Shown here one piece after another: positions 37,052 to 46,550 of a DNA stretch of 64,000 nt. Each line of letters opens with the position of its first letter. Position 1 is the first letter of the stretch. This DNA is from Trichothermofontia sp964536415. GTDB taxonomy: Bacteria > Cyanobacteriota > Cyanobacteriia > B231. The notes below the pieces were generated by a model, which worked only from the letters and a program-made list of their open reading frames with translations, made no database searches and was not told where the DNA came from. The DNA is taken from contig CAZHXN010000002.1 in the NCBI GenBank assembly GCA_964536415.1, positions 1 through 64,000 on the forward strand. Direction: 5' to 3'. Both the position numbers and the translations under genes were made by a program.

Positions 37052-38437
37052 CTACAACAAGCGTAATTGGGTCTCCCTCCCCTCACGGGTATCTGTTTCT
37101 GGCGGCGGCGAGGGCATGGCCAGGGACCCTGGGGGCGAGAGGGCTGCTTCAGCAGGCGGACCCTGGAGCATTCCAGAAGCCACAGCTACCCACTTTTCCC
37201 CCTGCTCAGCAGCCTGGTCGGCACCGTTGGCATCAAGCATCGCTTGGGCAGTAGCCAGCAGATCAGGGGCCAGTTCCTGAAGATCAGCGCGGCTGTCAAG
37301 ATAGGCTCTCAGGGCGTCTAGGGGGTCAATATTGCCCCCTACTCCCAATTCTGGGACCCGCGATCGCGCCCATTGACTGACTAATTCCGGCTCGATCGTA
37401 TAACTGTGGGCGATCGCGAGGGCATCATGAAGCGCCCGGTTGTCGATCGCACTCAGTTGCTCCGGTCGCAGTTGGTACATGAGGCGAACCACGGCATCCT
37501 GAACCTGATCCGGCGCGATCGCAGCTAATAGGGTTGCCTGGGGATCATCAGCACTCGAGAGATCCACCTGAATAGTCAGAAACCGCCGCACGGGCAGGGG
37601 ACAGAACTGGGCCTGGGTTTGCCGCCGTGCTAGGGTGACCAGCATAAAGCCTTTGTCTTCTTTCTCTTCGCTAAAATCAACCCGTTCAATGCTGCCGGGA
37701 TAGACCACCCAGGGGGATTGGCAGAGGACCTGGTGGCGGTGGACATGGCCAAGGGCCACATAGTCAAAGCAATCACGGGTTAATAGAGATAGGGGAACGG
37801 TAAACCCCTTACCCACAGCCAAAAACCGCTCCGCCCCATAGCGAGCCGTATCCACCATCAAATGCCCCAATAAAACCGTGGGCACATCGGGATCGAGGGA
37901 TCGAATTTCACCTTCCAAAGCCACCCGCAGGCGATCGATCAATAACTGATTAACCGCAGCTAACGAGAGGCCTTCGGTTTCGGGTCGGGTTAAGAGCATC
38001 GATCGCGTTAACCACGGTAAGGTTATCACCTGCACCGGCCCATTGCGGGTTTCAATCCGATGGGTTTCCAGCCGATCGCCGACGATAAATCCCGGCACCC
38101 CCAGGGTGCGATAAATACACAAACTTGCCCCCCCCTGCCCCTGGGCATGTTGGTCATGGTTGCCGACCAGCAACACGGTGGGAATTTGGGCCGCAACCAG
38201 GCGGCAAAACTCACGGGCAAAGGCCTCCTGCACCAGCGGCGGCGGCGTGGCATCGGGAAAGGCATCCCCCCCAAAAAGGACTAAATCGACAGATTCCGCC
38301 AGGGCACGATCGATACACCGCCCCAGGGTTTGGACAAAATCTTCCAAGCGGGTATTTAATCCCGTTTGGGGGTTGACCCGTCCGTGGGAAAACCCACTAC
38401 CCAAATGAATATCCGACAGGTGTAGTAATTTAATCAT
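37052..38437 (-). CDS. SbcD/Mre11-type DNA repair exonuclease
   Basis: A 461-residue calcineurin-like phosphoesterase. Metal-binding motifs appear in order: LLHLSDIHLGSG (I), VLFGGDAFP (II), LLVGNHDQHA (III), LLGHLMVD and VALGHVHRHQ (IV/V). The C-terminal cap (about 270-460) is poorly conserved and ends in a Pro/Ser-rich tail. The normal partner SbcC/Rad50 is not in the window. It may act in double-strand-break or hairpin processing. It lies on the herA strand, separated from it by the RND genes. Start ATG 38437. Confidence 0.87.
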   Translation of the reverse strand: MIKLLHLSDIHLGSGFSHGRVNPQTGLNTRLEDFVQTLGRCIDRALAESVDLVLFGGDAFPDATPPPLVQEAFAREFCRLVAAQIPTVLLVGNHDQHAQGQGGASLCIYRTLGVPGFIVGDRLETHRIETRNGPVQVITLPWLTRSMLLTRPETEGLSLAAVNQLLIDRLRVALEGEIRSLDPDVPTVLLGHLMVDTARYGAERFLAVGKGFTVPLSLLTRDCFDYVALGHVHRHQVLCQSPWVVYPGSIERVDFSEEKEDKGFMLVTLARRQTQAQFCPLPVRRFLTIQVDLSSADDPQATLLAAIAPDQVQDAVVRLMYQLRPEQLSAIDNRALHDALAIAHSYTIEPELVSQWARSRVPELGVGGNIDPLDALRAYLDSRADLQELAPDLLATAQAMLDANGADQAAEQGEKWVAVASGMLQGPPAEAALSPPGSLAMPSPPPETDTREGRETQLRLL

Positions 38438-39259
38438 GAGCGTAACAAAAAGCCGACTGAGAACCCTATTAACACGTTAAACACAGGAGAAGATACCCAG
38501 AGTGATCATCCAGAGTGATCATAGGGGCATCTCTACCAGGTTTATAAAGTGGGAGACCCGCTCCAACACCGTGGGTTCACAATCGACTTACGCTAGGGTT
38601 GGCAGAAGATAGAGGACCACTAGACTCGTTCGCTATCGCGGATATATCGCGGATACTGCAATCGCAAGCGACTACCGCAAGTTGTTATCGCCAATTGCCA
38701 TCGCAAATGTTAACTCCCGCAATAACCTACCGACAGGTCCCGCAAGCATAACTACCTAGCGTGTTAATTCAATCTTCTGGTAACCCCTACCAGTACTACC
38801 TGATTAATCAGTGTGGCTAAATTCTGAGAAAAAACTTGCCAAGATTACAAAAAAATTAAATTTATTTACGCATCGTAACAACCTCAACTGGCCCCCCTGG
38901 CTTGACGCTGTCGGGTGCGATGTCTTACAATCTTTTACACAATCTTTTACAATTGAGAATAGGTACCCCCTAAAAACAGACACCCCCTTTCAGGAGAAAC
39001 GATCGCGCTGGGCATTCTAAAGCTTAAATAACCCTGAAGAAAATAACCCTAAAGAATTTTAAAGGACTCTGACGCAGACCCCCATCAGACCCCCATCAAT
39101 CTGCCCCAACCCTCCAGATGGCTTTGACGGACGGCCCGATGCTGGCACACTCACCTTCTTAACTGACATTTTCTTAACTGACATTCTCTATCTACTTCAT
39201 CTACATCTAATCCTACTTCATCTACATCTAATCTAATCTACTTCTGCATCTCTTCTGCT
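38438..39259. other. 822-bp non-coding region with at least six tandem duplications
   Basis: No supported gene. Exact adjacent two-copy repeats: 13 bp (38497-38522), 11 bp (38634-38655), 12 bp (38926-38949), 11 bp (39075-39096), 15 bp (39156-39185) and 21 bp (39192-39233). The last ones form the leader of the TPR-M48 gene. The region lies between divergent genes. Confidence 0.7.
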
Positions 39260-42154
39260 ATGTCTTCTGCTACTGACCTACTCCAGGAGGGGATCAAGGC
39301 TGTTCGCCAGGGGCGCTACGCTGAGGCGATCGCCCCCCTGATAGCCTTTTCCCAGGCATGCACTAACCCGCAATCGATGGACTTTTTACAGGCCCAGCGC
39401 GGTTTGCTCAAAGCCTATCAAGCTACGGGGCAAATTGATGCCGCCCGTGACCTGTGCCAACGGTTGCTAGAGATTGATGATCCGGCCATCAGGGCATTGG
39501 CCAATAAGGCCCTGGCGGCTCTGGCTAGTGCCGAAACCGCCCCCAGCCCTGAACCCTCAGCAGCGGCACCCTCCACGCCAACCGCACCCTCCCCCGCCCA
39601 AACAGAGCGACTGGCTCTCCTGAAGCAGGGCATTGACCTAGCACGACGGGGGGATTACGCAGCCGCGATCGCGCCTCTGCAAGAATATTCCGAAAGTTGC
39701 CCTAACCAGGGGTCTAACTATTTCCTGCAAGCCCAACGGGCGTTAGTAAAGTCATACCAAGCCCTGGGCCAAGTGGAGCAGGCGATCGCCCGCTGCGAAC
39801 AGTTCCGTGACAGCGAACATCCAGCCCTGAAAGCCTGGGCCAACCAATGTCTGGCTGCCCTTGCACCAGCCATGCCTACACCAGAGACCACAGCGACGGC
39901 CACTTCTCCGGTTGCACCAGAGGCATCGGCGGCAGCCACTTCCCCGGCTGGGCTAGACGCCGCTATGGTGGCTACCCCAAGACCGCGATCAGGTCGAGGA
40001 GTCAAGTCTACCAACACCTCAGCAATGGCCCTGCAAAAGGCGGGACGGGCAGCGAAGGCCGGGGTCAAGCTCACAATGGCGGGCGTGGGCGGCAGCTTAG
40101 TCCTAGCCTCCACGGCCACCCTGTCGTTACTGTTCGGCATGGTCTTTGTCCTGATCCTGGGTCTCCTCCTGATTCAAGACAGCACCAACCCCACCCTGGG
40201 TTTGGCGATCGCCCTGGGTTTCACGCTCCTCTTCAATCTGGCCAGCTTTTTCATTGCACCGTTCTGGATGGATCTGCTGCAGGCTTGGCTCTACGGCACC
40301 CGTTGGGTCACCCTCAGCGACATTGAGCGACGCAGCCCGGAATCGGGGCGCACCATTCGCCGCGTCTGTGCCGAGTACAAGCTCAAGCAACCGCGCCTGG
40401 GCCTGATCTCCGACCAGAATCCTACGGCATTTACCTATGGCTCTTTCCCCAATGCCTCGCGCCTAGTGGTGAGTCAGGGGCTGTTTACCTATCTGGATGA
40501 CGATGAGATTGCGGCGGTCTATGCCCATGAGTTGGGACACATTGTCCATTGGGACTTTGCCATCATGACCCTCGCTTCGACACTGGTGCAAACAGCTTAT
40601 CTTGTCTATGTCTACGTCCGCCGGATGACCACCCATCTCGGTAAGAAGCAACGGGAAGCGGCGACTAATTTAGCACTGGCGGCCTACGTTTTTTATGTGA
40701 TTGGTACCTATCTCCTGCTCTATCTGTCGCGGGTGCGGGAATATTTCGCCGATCATTTTGCGGCTGAGGTGACGGGGAACCCCAATGCCCTGTCCCGTGC
40801 CCTCGTGAAAATCGCCTATGGCATTTTAGAGGAAGGCAAACGGGCCGAGGAACCCAGTCGCCTAGTGGAAGGGACTCGTGCCCTGGGGATTTATGACGCC
40901 CGTGCCGCAGCGGGGGTGGGGACGGCCTATCGAGTGGTTTCGGAACCGGCCCAGATCGGACGGGTTTTCCTCTGGGATTTGTTTAACCCCTGGGCCTGGT
41001 GGATGGAGTTGAACTCAACGCACCCCTTGACGGGGAAACGGGTCCGGGCGCTCTCCACCTATGCGGAACAGTTGGGCCTGGATGTCGAGTTTGACATGGG
41101 TAAGGTGGTGGCTGAAGGCAAGAAGCTGAATAAGCGCAAGCTCTATGGTCACTTTGTCCTGGATGTGTTGCTATACTTGTCGCCGGTGATCGGGTTCCTG
41201 GTGGGGTTAGCCGTGGGTATCGCCCTTTTCCTGTGGACCTGGAATTGGGGGGCGTTGCTGGGCATGATGCTTCTGGGCTTTGGCATCGGCCAGTTGTGCC
41301 AAACCCTGGCTCTGTTCCCCAATTTCGGGCGGGCACCCCAGAAGGATATCTTGACGCTCATGTCTGATCCCTATGCCAGTCCCCTGCGCGGTCAACCCGT
41401 CAAGTTGGCGGGGACTGTGATTGGTCGGGGCGATGCGGGCTATCGCTTTGGCTCCGATCTCAAATTCCAGGATGGGACGGGGATGGTCTTTGTGCGCTAT
41501 AGTTCGCGCTTTGGGCCGTTGGGCAACTTCCTGTTTGGGGCCAGTCAGGCAGACGGCTTTGTGAACCGAGAGGCGAGTGTGACGGGGTGGTTCCGGCGGG
41601 GGGTGATGTCTTGGGTGGATCTCATCCAACTGCGTCGCCAAAACGATGGCCGGGTTGTGAACAGTTATCACCGCTTCTGGGGGTTCCTGCTGGCGATCGG
41701 CGCGATCGTGCTTAGCTTCTTGATTATGGCCAATACTCCTGCCCCCCAAGGCAAACCCTTCCCGGCTGGTCAGGGGCCGACAACGGGCGTGGTGGCAGCG
41801 GATGTCCCCAGTTTGCAGGATGAGTGGGTCCCGGTCGGTAAAGTGGGCGAAATGGCGATCGCGGTTCATACCGACTCTTTAAGCAAAACCGGAACCACAG
41901 CCCAAGTGTGGGCTAGTATGAAGCCAGCGAATGTCTCCACCCAAATCCAAGAAGAGATCCCCACCCAACTGCAACAGATGACCGTCAATTGCCCAACCAA
42001 AATGGTGCAATGGCAGCGGTCAGTGATCGTTGATTCGTCGGGGCAAGTGCTCGTGGATAGCCAAACGGCAGAGATGCCAGCAGCGTCACCCCCCTCGCAA
42101 CTGGCCACGGTAGAAAATGGTCTCGATCCGATTGTCCGTTACGTCTGCCGTTAA
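39260..42154 (+). CDS. M48 family metalloprotease with N-terminal TPR-like repeats
   Basis: A 964-residue membrane protease. Two TPR-like blocks (about 5-95 and 115-205) start with LLQEGIKAVRQGRYAEAIAP and LLKQGIDLARRGDYAAAIAP. They are joined by Pro/Ala-rich linkers to a membrane region (about 285-345). The zinc site is H423-E-L-G-H427, followed by two more helices and REYFADHFAAEVTG as third-ligand region. After another membrane pair (about 635-690) comes an OB-like domain (about 700-810), a helix and a periplasmic-type tail ending in VRYVCR. TPRs suggest a protein partner. The ATG has no clear ribosome-binding site. Substrates unknown; a membrane quality-control role is the family expectation. 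Confidence 0.88.
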   Translation: MSSATDLLQEGIKAVRQGRYAEAIAPLIAFSQACTNPQSMDFLQAQRGLLKAYQATGQIDAARDLCQRLLEIDDPAIRALANKALAALASAETAPSPEPSAAAPSTPTAPSPAQTERLALLKQGIDLARRGDYAAAIAPLQEYSESCPNQGSNYFLQAQRALVKSYQALGQVEQAIARCEQFRDSEHPALKAWANQCLAALAPAMPTPETTATATSPVAPEASAAATSPAGLDAAMVATPRPRSGRGVKSTNTSAMALQKAGRAAKAGVKLTMAGVGGSLVLASTATLSLLFGMVFVLILGLLLIQDSTNPTLGLAIALGFTLLFNLASFFIAPFWMDLLQAWLYGTRWVTLSDIERRSPESGRTIRRVCAEYKLKQPRLGLISDQNPTAFTYGSFPNASRLVVSQGLFTYLDDDEIAAVYAHELGHIVHWDFAIMTLASTLVQTAYLVYVYVRRMTTHLGKKQREAATNLALAAYVFYVIGTYLLLYLSRVREYFADHFAAEVTGNPNALSRALVKIAYGILEEGKRAEEPSRLVEGTRALGIYDARAAAGVGTAYRVVSEPAQIGRVFLWDLFNPWAWWMELNSTHPLTGKRVRALSTYAEQLGLDVEFDMGKVVAEGKKLNKRKLYGHFVLDVLLYLSPVIGFLVGLAVGIALFLWTWNWGALLGMMLLGFGIGQLCQTLALFPNFGRAPQKDILTLMSDPYASPLRGQPVKLAGTVIGRGDAGYRFGSDLKFQDGTGMVFVRYSSRFGPLGNFLFGASQADGFVNREASVTGWFRRGVMSWVDLIQLRRQNDGRVVNSYHRFWGFLLAIGAIVLSFLIMANTPAPQGKPFPAGQGPTTGVVAADVPSLQDEWVPVGKVGEMAIAVHTDSLSKTGTTAQVWASMKPANVSTQIQEEIPTQLQQMTVNCPTKMVQWQRSVIVDSSGQVLVDSQTAEMPAASPPSQLATVENGLDPIVRYVCR

Positions 42155-42178
42155 TGCCAAGATACCAATGGTCCCTCA

Positions 42179-42315
42179 TCCCCTACCCCCCCCCGTTTGC
42201 GGGGGGATGGGGGGAAGGGGAGCTGGACTGTCAAGTCCCTCTCCCGCTCTGGGAGAGGGATTTAGGGTGAGGGCCGCAGCCGGCGGCTGCACCCAGCCTA
42301 CCCAGGTAAAACTGG
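42179..42315. repeat. Dispersed intergenic repeat, copy C
   Basis: The longest match to copy A at 2185-2345, including the CCGTTTGCGGGGGG block, the hairpin CCCTCTCCC-GCTCT-GGGAGAGGG and the CCTACCC-GGTAA end. It has no terminal inverted repeats like those at 2114-2370, so the repeat and the MITE-like element are separable units. It lies 25 bp after the TPR-M48 stop and may serve as a transcription-end hairpin. Confidence 0.8.
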
Positions 42316-42383
42316 ACGTTGGGGGAGTTTAGACGCCCCCTGTTCCCGGTGCTTTCTCTAAGAGCGACGTCGTTGTTGTAGGA

Positions 42384-42539
42384 CTAACTGGCTGACGAGG
42401 AGCGACGGCGGCGACAGCGCTCCGAACAATACTTAACTTCATCCCAACAGGTGGCCCATTTTTTCCGCCAAGTGAAAGGTCGCTGGCAGACAGGGCAGAT
42501 TTTTTGAGGTAAGTCGGATTTGCGGATCTGGCGGGGCAT
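42384..42539 (-). CDS. DUF2256 protein, small four-Cys zinc-ribbon-like
   Basis: A 51-residue protein, ATG 42539 to TAG 42384. The sequence has RKSDLPQKICPVCQRPFTWR, then KKWATCWDEVKYCSERCRRR. Cys15 and Cys18, then Cys38 and Cys42, form two pairs suited to one zinc ion. This matches the DUF2256 family as I remember it. Function unknown; in other bacteria it often neighbours cryptochrome/photolyase-like or RNA-modification genes. Here trmJ lies divergent, 195 bp away. Confidence 0.85.
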   Translation of the reverse strand: MPRQIRKSDLPQKICPVCQRPFTWRKKWATCWDEVKYCSERCRRRRSSSAS

Positions 42540-42734
42540 GGGGGTGAGGAGTGAGGATGTGCTTATTTTGCTTTTGTTTTTTTGCTGATTGTGCCTCGAT
42601 CTTCTCGCGACCTATGGTAGAAAGGTAGCCACCTAGCCGTTGATCGGGGTACCGGGTTTTTACCCTTGGCCAGGTTGTCGGGTGTCGGAGTTGCCCTTGG
42701 CCAATGTCTACTTTGTTGCTGTGAGCCTGTGCCC

Positions 42735-43682
42735 ATGTCTGCGATCGCCGACCTATCCCCATCTGGAACCGGGTTAGAGCATGTCCGGATTGTTCTGGTT
42801 GAGCCAGCAGGTGCCCGCAATGTGGGGGCGATCGCGCGGGTGATGAAAAACTTTGGGCTACGCCACTTGGTTTTGGTCAATCCCCACTGTGATCCCCTAG
42901 GAGCAGAGGCCCGACAGATGGCGGTTCATGCGGCGGATCTCTTGGCCCAGGCGCGATCGGTCACTAGCTTGCCAGCCGCCCTCGCAGGTTGTCAGCGGGC
43001 GATCGCGACGACTGATCGGCCTCGCACGCTCAATATTCCCCTAGAGGCTCCCCGCACTGCACTTCCCTGGCTCCTGGAAGCACCCGCTGCCCTTATTTTT
43101 GGGCCTGAAGATCGGGGTCTCAATAACCAGGAACTCAACCATGCCCAGCGTTGGGTCAGCATTCCCACCAGTGGGGAGTACTCTTCCCTCAATCTGGCCC
43201 AGGCGGTAGCGGTTTGCTGCTATGAGTTACACTTGAGCCAGCGGTCCGGCGCTGCCCCCCCGTCCACCACTTCCACCGAGGTCACGCTCCAAAGCATGGG
43301 TCCAGTCCTCGCTCCGGCCCTGGATGCAGCGACATCGATAAAAAACTTAACCTCTGTTTTACCGGACCCGACAGCCATCCCAACGGCTACATCCCTTGAT
43401 AATTCTGAATTGCCAGCAACGTTAGAGGCATTAGCTGCCTATTATGCACATTTAGAAGCCGTCCTCCTAAAAATCGGTTATCTTTATGCCCATACTGCGG
43501 CGAGTCGAATGCAAAAGTTCAAAAGACTTTATAATCGCTGTCAACTTTCCGCTAATGAGCTAGCCATGTTGCGCGGCATGTTAAGACAAGTCGAATGGGC
43601 GATGGCTAACCCGCAGGCTAACGCGATCGCAGTTAACCCCGTTCCAATTGCCGATACTTTGGACCAGTCTGGCAGTGAATAG
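42735..43682 (+). CDS. trmJ: tRNA/rRNA 2'-O-methyltransferase, SpoU/TrmJ family
   Basis: A 315-residue SPOUT-knot methyltransferase from ATG 42735; the longer frame from 42666 has no family support. The motifs are VEPAGARNVGAIARVMKNFG (motif 1, about 20-39), LIFGPEDRGLNNQEL (motif 2, about 118-132) and IPTSGEYSSLNLAQAVAVCC (motif 3). TrmJ methylates the ribose at position 32 of tRNA using AdoMet. An unusual low-complexity Ser/Thr/Ala/Pro insert (about 175-235) separates the catalytic domain from the C-terminal helical region YYAHLEAVLLKIGYL. The 3' end overlaps the probable GTG start of the next gene by 8 bp. Confidence 0.85.
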   Translation: MSAIADLSPSGTGLEHVRIVLVEPAGARNVGAIARVMKNFGLRHLVLVNPHCDPLGAEARQMAVHAADLLAQARSVTSLPAALAGCQRAIATTDRPRTLNIPLEAPRTALPWLLEAPAALIFGPEDRGLNNQELNHAQRWVSIPTSGEYSSLNLAQAVAVCCYELHLSQRSGAAPPSTTSTEVTLQSMGPVLAPALDAATSIKNLTSVLPDPTAIPTATSLDNSELPATLEALAAYYAHLEAVLLKIGYLYAHTAASRMQKFKRLYNRCQLSANELAMLRGMLRQVEWAMANPQANAIAVNPVPIADTLDQSGSE

Positions 43683-45456
43683 AGCACAGAACCAACCCTC
43701 CAACCCCCAGTTTGGCGAACAGTTTGGCGCAGAGTCAGACAAGACTGCCCCCCTGCGTCCGCGACGGCGGGCGCGTGCCCGCACCGCTCCGAAGGGACCG
43801 AATCTCTCTGTGGTGGTGCATCCCTCGGCACGATCGGCCAGTCAACGTAGTCAGGCAGATACGCCCCCCTTGCCCAGTGACCCTTTGCAACGGGCCAGAC
43901 TGCAACACCGAACTGGGCGGCTGTCTTCGGCTGGTAGCAGCCCAGCACGGGAGTGGGACCCTTTGTCGGACTTGGTCGGGCCGCCTCCCAGTTTACCCAG
44001 CCAGCGGCATCGGGTAGGGATGCGCCCGACACCCGAATCTGGCCGTGACGAGGTGCGGGCGGGGGGAGATCCGCGACGGCGATCGCGCGGACGGCGACGG
44101 ACCAGTCTTCCCCTTAGTAGTGCTGCGAGTTTTACCAATACTGGCAGTGCCTATGCTGCACCGGGTCAGCAAACAATGGCTCGCCCAGGTAAGGCGGCAT
44201 CCCGTAGCAGCCCTTTGCGGCAGCGATCGCGCCTTTTGGCCCCCTTCCTTTATGCCCTGCGGCTGCTGATCTTGGGCGTGGGCTTGGGGGTGATTGCAGG
44301 GACGGTCTTATCCGTGTGGGACCCGACAGGGCGCTACATGACGGGCATTGGGCCGACGGGTGAACAAACCTTGCCCACGGAAACGACGACGCAACCGGAA
44401 GCTCCCCCTGCCATCACGCCAGCCCTGGATCTAGGGCAGGAAATGACGGCGCTCAAGCAACAGGTGCAATCCCTGGCAAGTGCCCAGCCGGATCTGACGC
44501 CGGGGGTATTTATGATCGACCTGGATACCAATGCCTATGTCGACCTCAACGGCAGCATGGCGTTTCCGGCAGCCAGCATGATCAAGGTGCCGATTCTGGT
44601 GGCGTTTTTCCAGGACGTGGATGCGGGTAAGATTCGCCTCGATGAAGAACTGCCCCTCACGGAGGATGTCATTGCGGAGGGGTCGGGAGATTTGCAATAT
44701 CAGCCGATCGGGAGTAAATATTCCGCGTTGGAAACGGCGACGCTGATGATTGTCATCAGTGACAATACGGCTACGAATATGCTGATCAAACGGTTAGGGG
44801 GCAAGGAAGCGCTCAATCAACGTTTCCAAAGTTGGGGCCTCTCCCATACGGTCATCAACAGTCCGCTGGCGGATCTGGCGGGCACGAATACCACGACCCC
44901 GAAGGATCTGGTTAGCTTGTTGGCCCTGGTCAATCGGGGGGATCTGGTGTCCTTACGATCGCGGGATCGATTGCTGGACATCATGCGGCGCACTGAAACC
45001 AATACGCTCCTGCCCCAGGGGTTGGGTCCCAATGCCACGATCGCCCACAAGACGGGTGATATTGCCTCAACAGTGGGGGATGTGGGGTTGATCGATCTGC
45101 CTGATGGCAAGCGCTATTTGGCTACGGTGATTGTGAAGCGTCCGGATAATGACGATCGGGCACAGGAGTTAATCCGGCAAATTTCTAAGGTCAGCTATAC
45201 GGCCTTTGAGCAACAGGCCGCAGCCACTCCAACCCCAGCCCCCGCCATCCCGACAGATCCAACGGCGGCTCCCACCGGTGCGATCGCACCGACGGCCCCC
45301 AGTGCGCCGGGAACGCCCCCTAGTCCCTCAGCTGATCCCACGGCCTCCACCCGTGAACCCAGGATCGATCCGACTGGCGAAGTTACCCCAGGGGTATCGC
45401 CTGGACCGGCAGCCCAACCCAACGCTACACCGGCAGCTCCAACACCAGAACCCTAA
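43675..45456 (+). CDS. Serine beta-lactamase-fold protein (class A-like) with long basic N-terminus
   Basis: A 593-residue protein if it starts at GTG 43675; later starts such as ATG 44176 are possible. A basic, Arg/Pro/Ser-rich cytosolic region (about 1-180) precedes one membrane helix FLYALRLLILGVGLGVIAGT. The periplasmic domain has the class A triad: S301-MIK304, S362-D-N364 and K459-T-G. The omega-loop reads VINSPLADLAGTNTTTPKDL, with no Glu in the position of Glu166, so efficient beta-lactam hydrolysis is unlikely. A peptidoglycan-related or other serine hydrolase role fits better. The C-terminal 100 residues are Pro/Thr-rich. A 12-bp in-frame near-duplication lies at 43709-43732. Overlaps trmJ by 8 bp. 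Confidence 0.8.
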   Translation: MNRAQNQPSNPQFGEQFGAESDKTAPLRPRRRARARTAPKGPNLSVVVHPSARSASQRSQADTPPLPSDPLQRARLQHRTGRLSSAGSSPAREWDPLSDLVGPPPSLPSQRHRVGMRPTPESGRDEVRAGGDPRRRSRGRRRTSLPLSSAASFTNTGSAYAAPGQQTMARPGKAASRSSPLRQRSRLLAPFLYALRLLILGVGLGVIAGTVLSVWDPTGRYMTGIGPTGEQTLPTETTTQPEAPPAITPALDLGQEMTALKQQVQSLASAQPDLTPGVFMIDLDTNAYVDLNGSMAFPAASMIKVPILVAFFQDVDAGKIRLDEELPLTEDVIAEGSGDLQYQPIGSKYSALETATLMIVISDNTATNMLIKRLGGKEALNQRFQSWGLSHTVINSPLADLAGTNTTTPKDLVSLLALVNRGDLVSLRSRDRLLDIMRRTETNTLLPQGLGPNATIAHKTGDIASTVGDVGLIDLPDGKRYLATVIVKRPDNDDRAQELIRQISKVSYTAFEQQAAATPTPAPAIPTDPTAAPTGAIAPTAPSAPGTPPSPSADPTASTREPRIDPTGEVTPGVSPGPAAQPNATPAAPTPEP

Positions 45457-45533
45457 CCTTGGCCAGTAGTCACCACCATGCCTGCCCGATCGGACTATTG
45501 TGGTAACTATTGTGGGTATTACGGGGAGCTACT

Positions 45534-46481
45534 GTGTTTTTTAGTGTTGTCATCCCAACCTATAATCGCCTACCCATTCTGGAGAAATGTCTCTGGGCGC
45601 TGGCCCAACAACGGTGGGAGCCAACCGTGGGCATTACGGGGTACGAGGTGGTGGTGGTAGATGATGGTTCAACCGATGGCACGATTGCGTGGTTGACGAC
45701 CCACCGGGAGGAACTCTCCCCAGTGCGCTGGTTAGAGCAGGCGCATCTCGGCCCTGCTGCGGCCCGAAATTTGGGTGTACAAGCGGCCAAGGGGGAATGG
45801 ATTATTTTTATCGATAGTGATCTGGTGGTGACGGACACCTTTTTACAGGCTCATGCCCAACGGTTACGTCAGGAACAGGCGCGATTAGGTCTCCAAACGC
45901 TAGAAAAACTACCTTGTTTTACCTATGGCCGGGTCATTAATACCTGTAATTTTGAGCATCCAACCGCAGAACCGTATAAAGTGACCGATTTTTCGGCAGC
46001 CTATTTTGCAACCGGTAATGTGGCGATCGCCCGTCATTGGCTGGAAACCGCCGGGTTATTCGATACCCAATTTCAACTCTATGGCTGGGAAGATTTAGAA
46101 CTGGGAGTACGCCTGAAAAAACTGGGATTACGGTTACTCAAATGTCCCGAAGCGGTGGGATATCACTGGCATCCCCCCTTTGCCCTCAGCCAGATTCCCA
46201 GCCTCATTGACAAGGAAATTCAACGGGGACGGATGGGGGTTTTGTTCTATCAAAAACATCCGACCTGGGAAGTTCGGATGATGATCCAGATGACCTGGCT
46301 GCATCGCCTTCTCTGGGGTATCTTATCGCTGGGGGGATTCCTCAATGAAAAGACAATGGCTCCGCTGTTGCAATGGCTGATCGATCGCGACCAACCCCAA
46401 CTCGCCCTCGAAGTTGCCCGCATTTTCCTCAACTGGTACAACGTGCAGGGGGTTTATGCGGCCTATCACGAACAGCGCTAA
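45534..46481 (+). CDS. Family 2 glycosyltransferase
   Basis: A 315-residue soluble GT-A enzyme from GTG 45534, with GGGGAG at 45523-45528. It opens with FSVVIPTYNRLPILEKCLWA. VVVDDGSTDGTIAWL holds the nucleotide-binding Asp pair, IFIDSDLVVTD is the DxD-type metal site and YGWEDLELGVRLKKLG provides the catalytic Asp region (ED). A C-terminal helical part follows. It probably adds a sugar to a cell-surface glycan or glycolipid; donor and acceptor are unknown. Not linked to a polysaccharide cluster. Confidence 0.88.
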   Translation: MFFSVVIPTYNRLPILEKCLWALAQQRWEPTVGITGYEVVVVDDGSTDGTIAWLTTHREELSPVRWLEQAHLGPAAARNLGVQAAKGEWIIFIDSDLVVTDTFLQAHAQRLRQEQARLGLQTLEKLPCFTYGRVINTCNFEHPTAEPYKVTDFSAAYFATGNVAIARHWLETAGLFDTQFQLYGWEDLELGVRLKKLGLRLLKCPEAVGYHWHPPFALSQIPSLIDKEIQRGRMGVLFYQKHPTWEVRMMIQMTWLHRLLWGILSLGGFLNEKTMAPLLQWLIDRDQPQLALEVARIFLNWYNVQGVYAAYHEQR

Positions 46482-46550
46482 GAGCACCTTATCACAAAGT
46501 TTTGATAGGCAGCACAGAGGGTGCCTAACCACACCAGCACCAACCACAGG

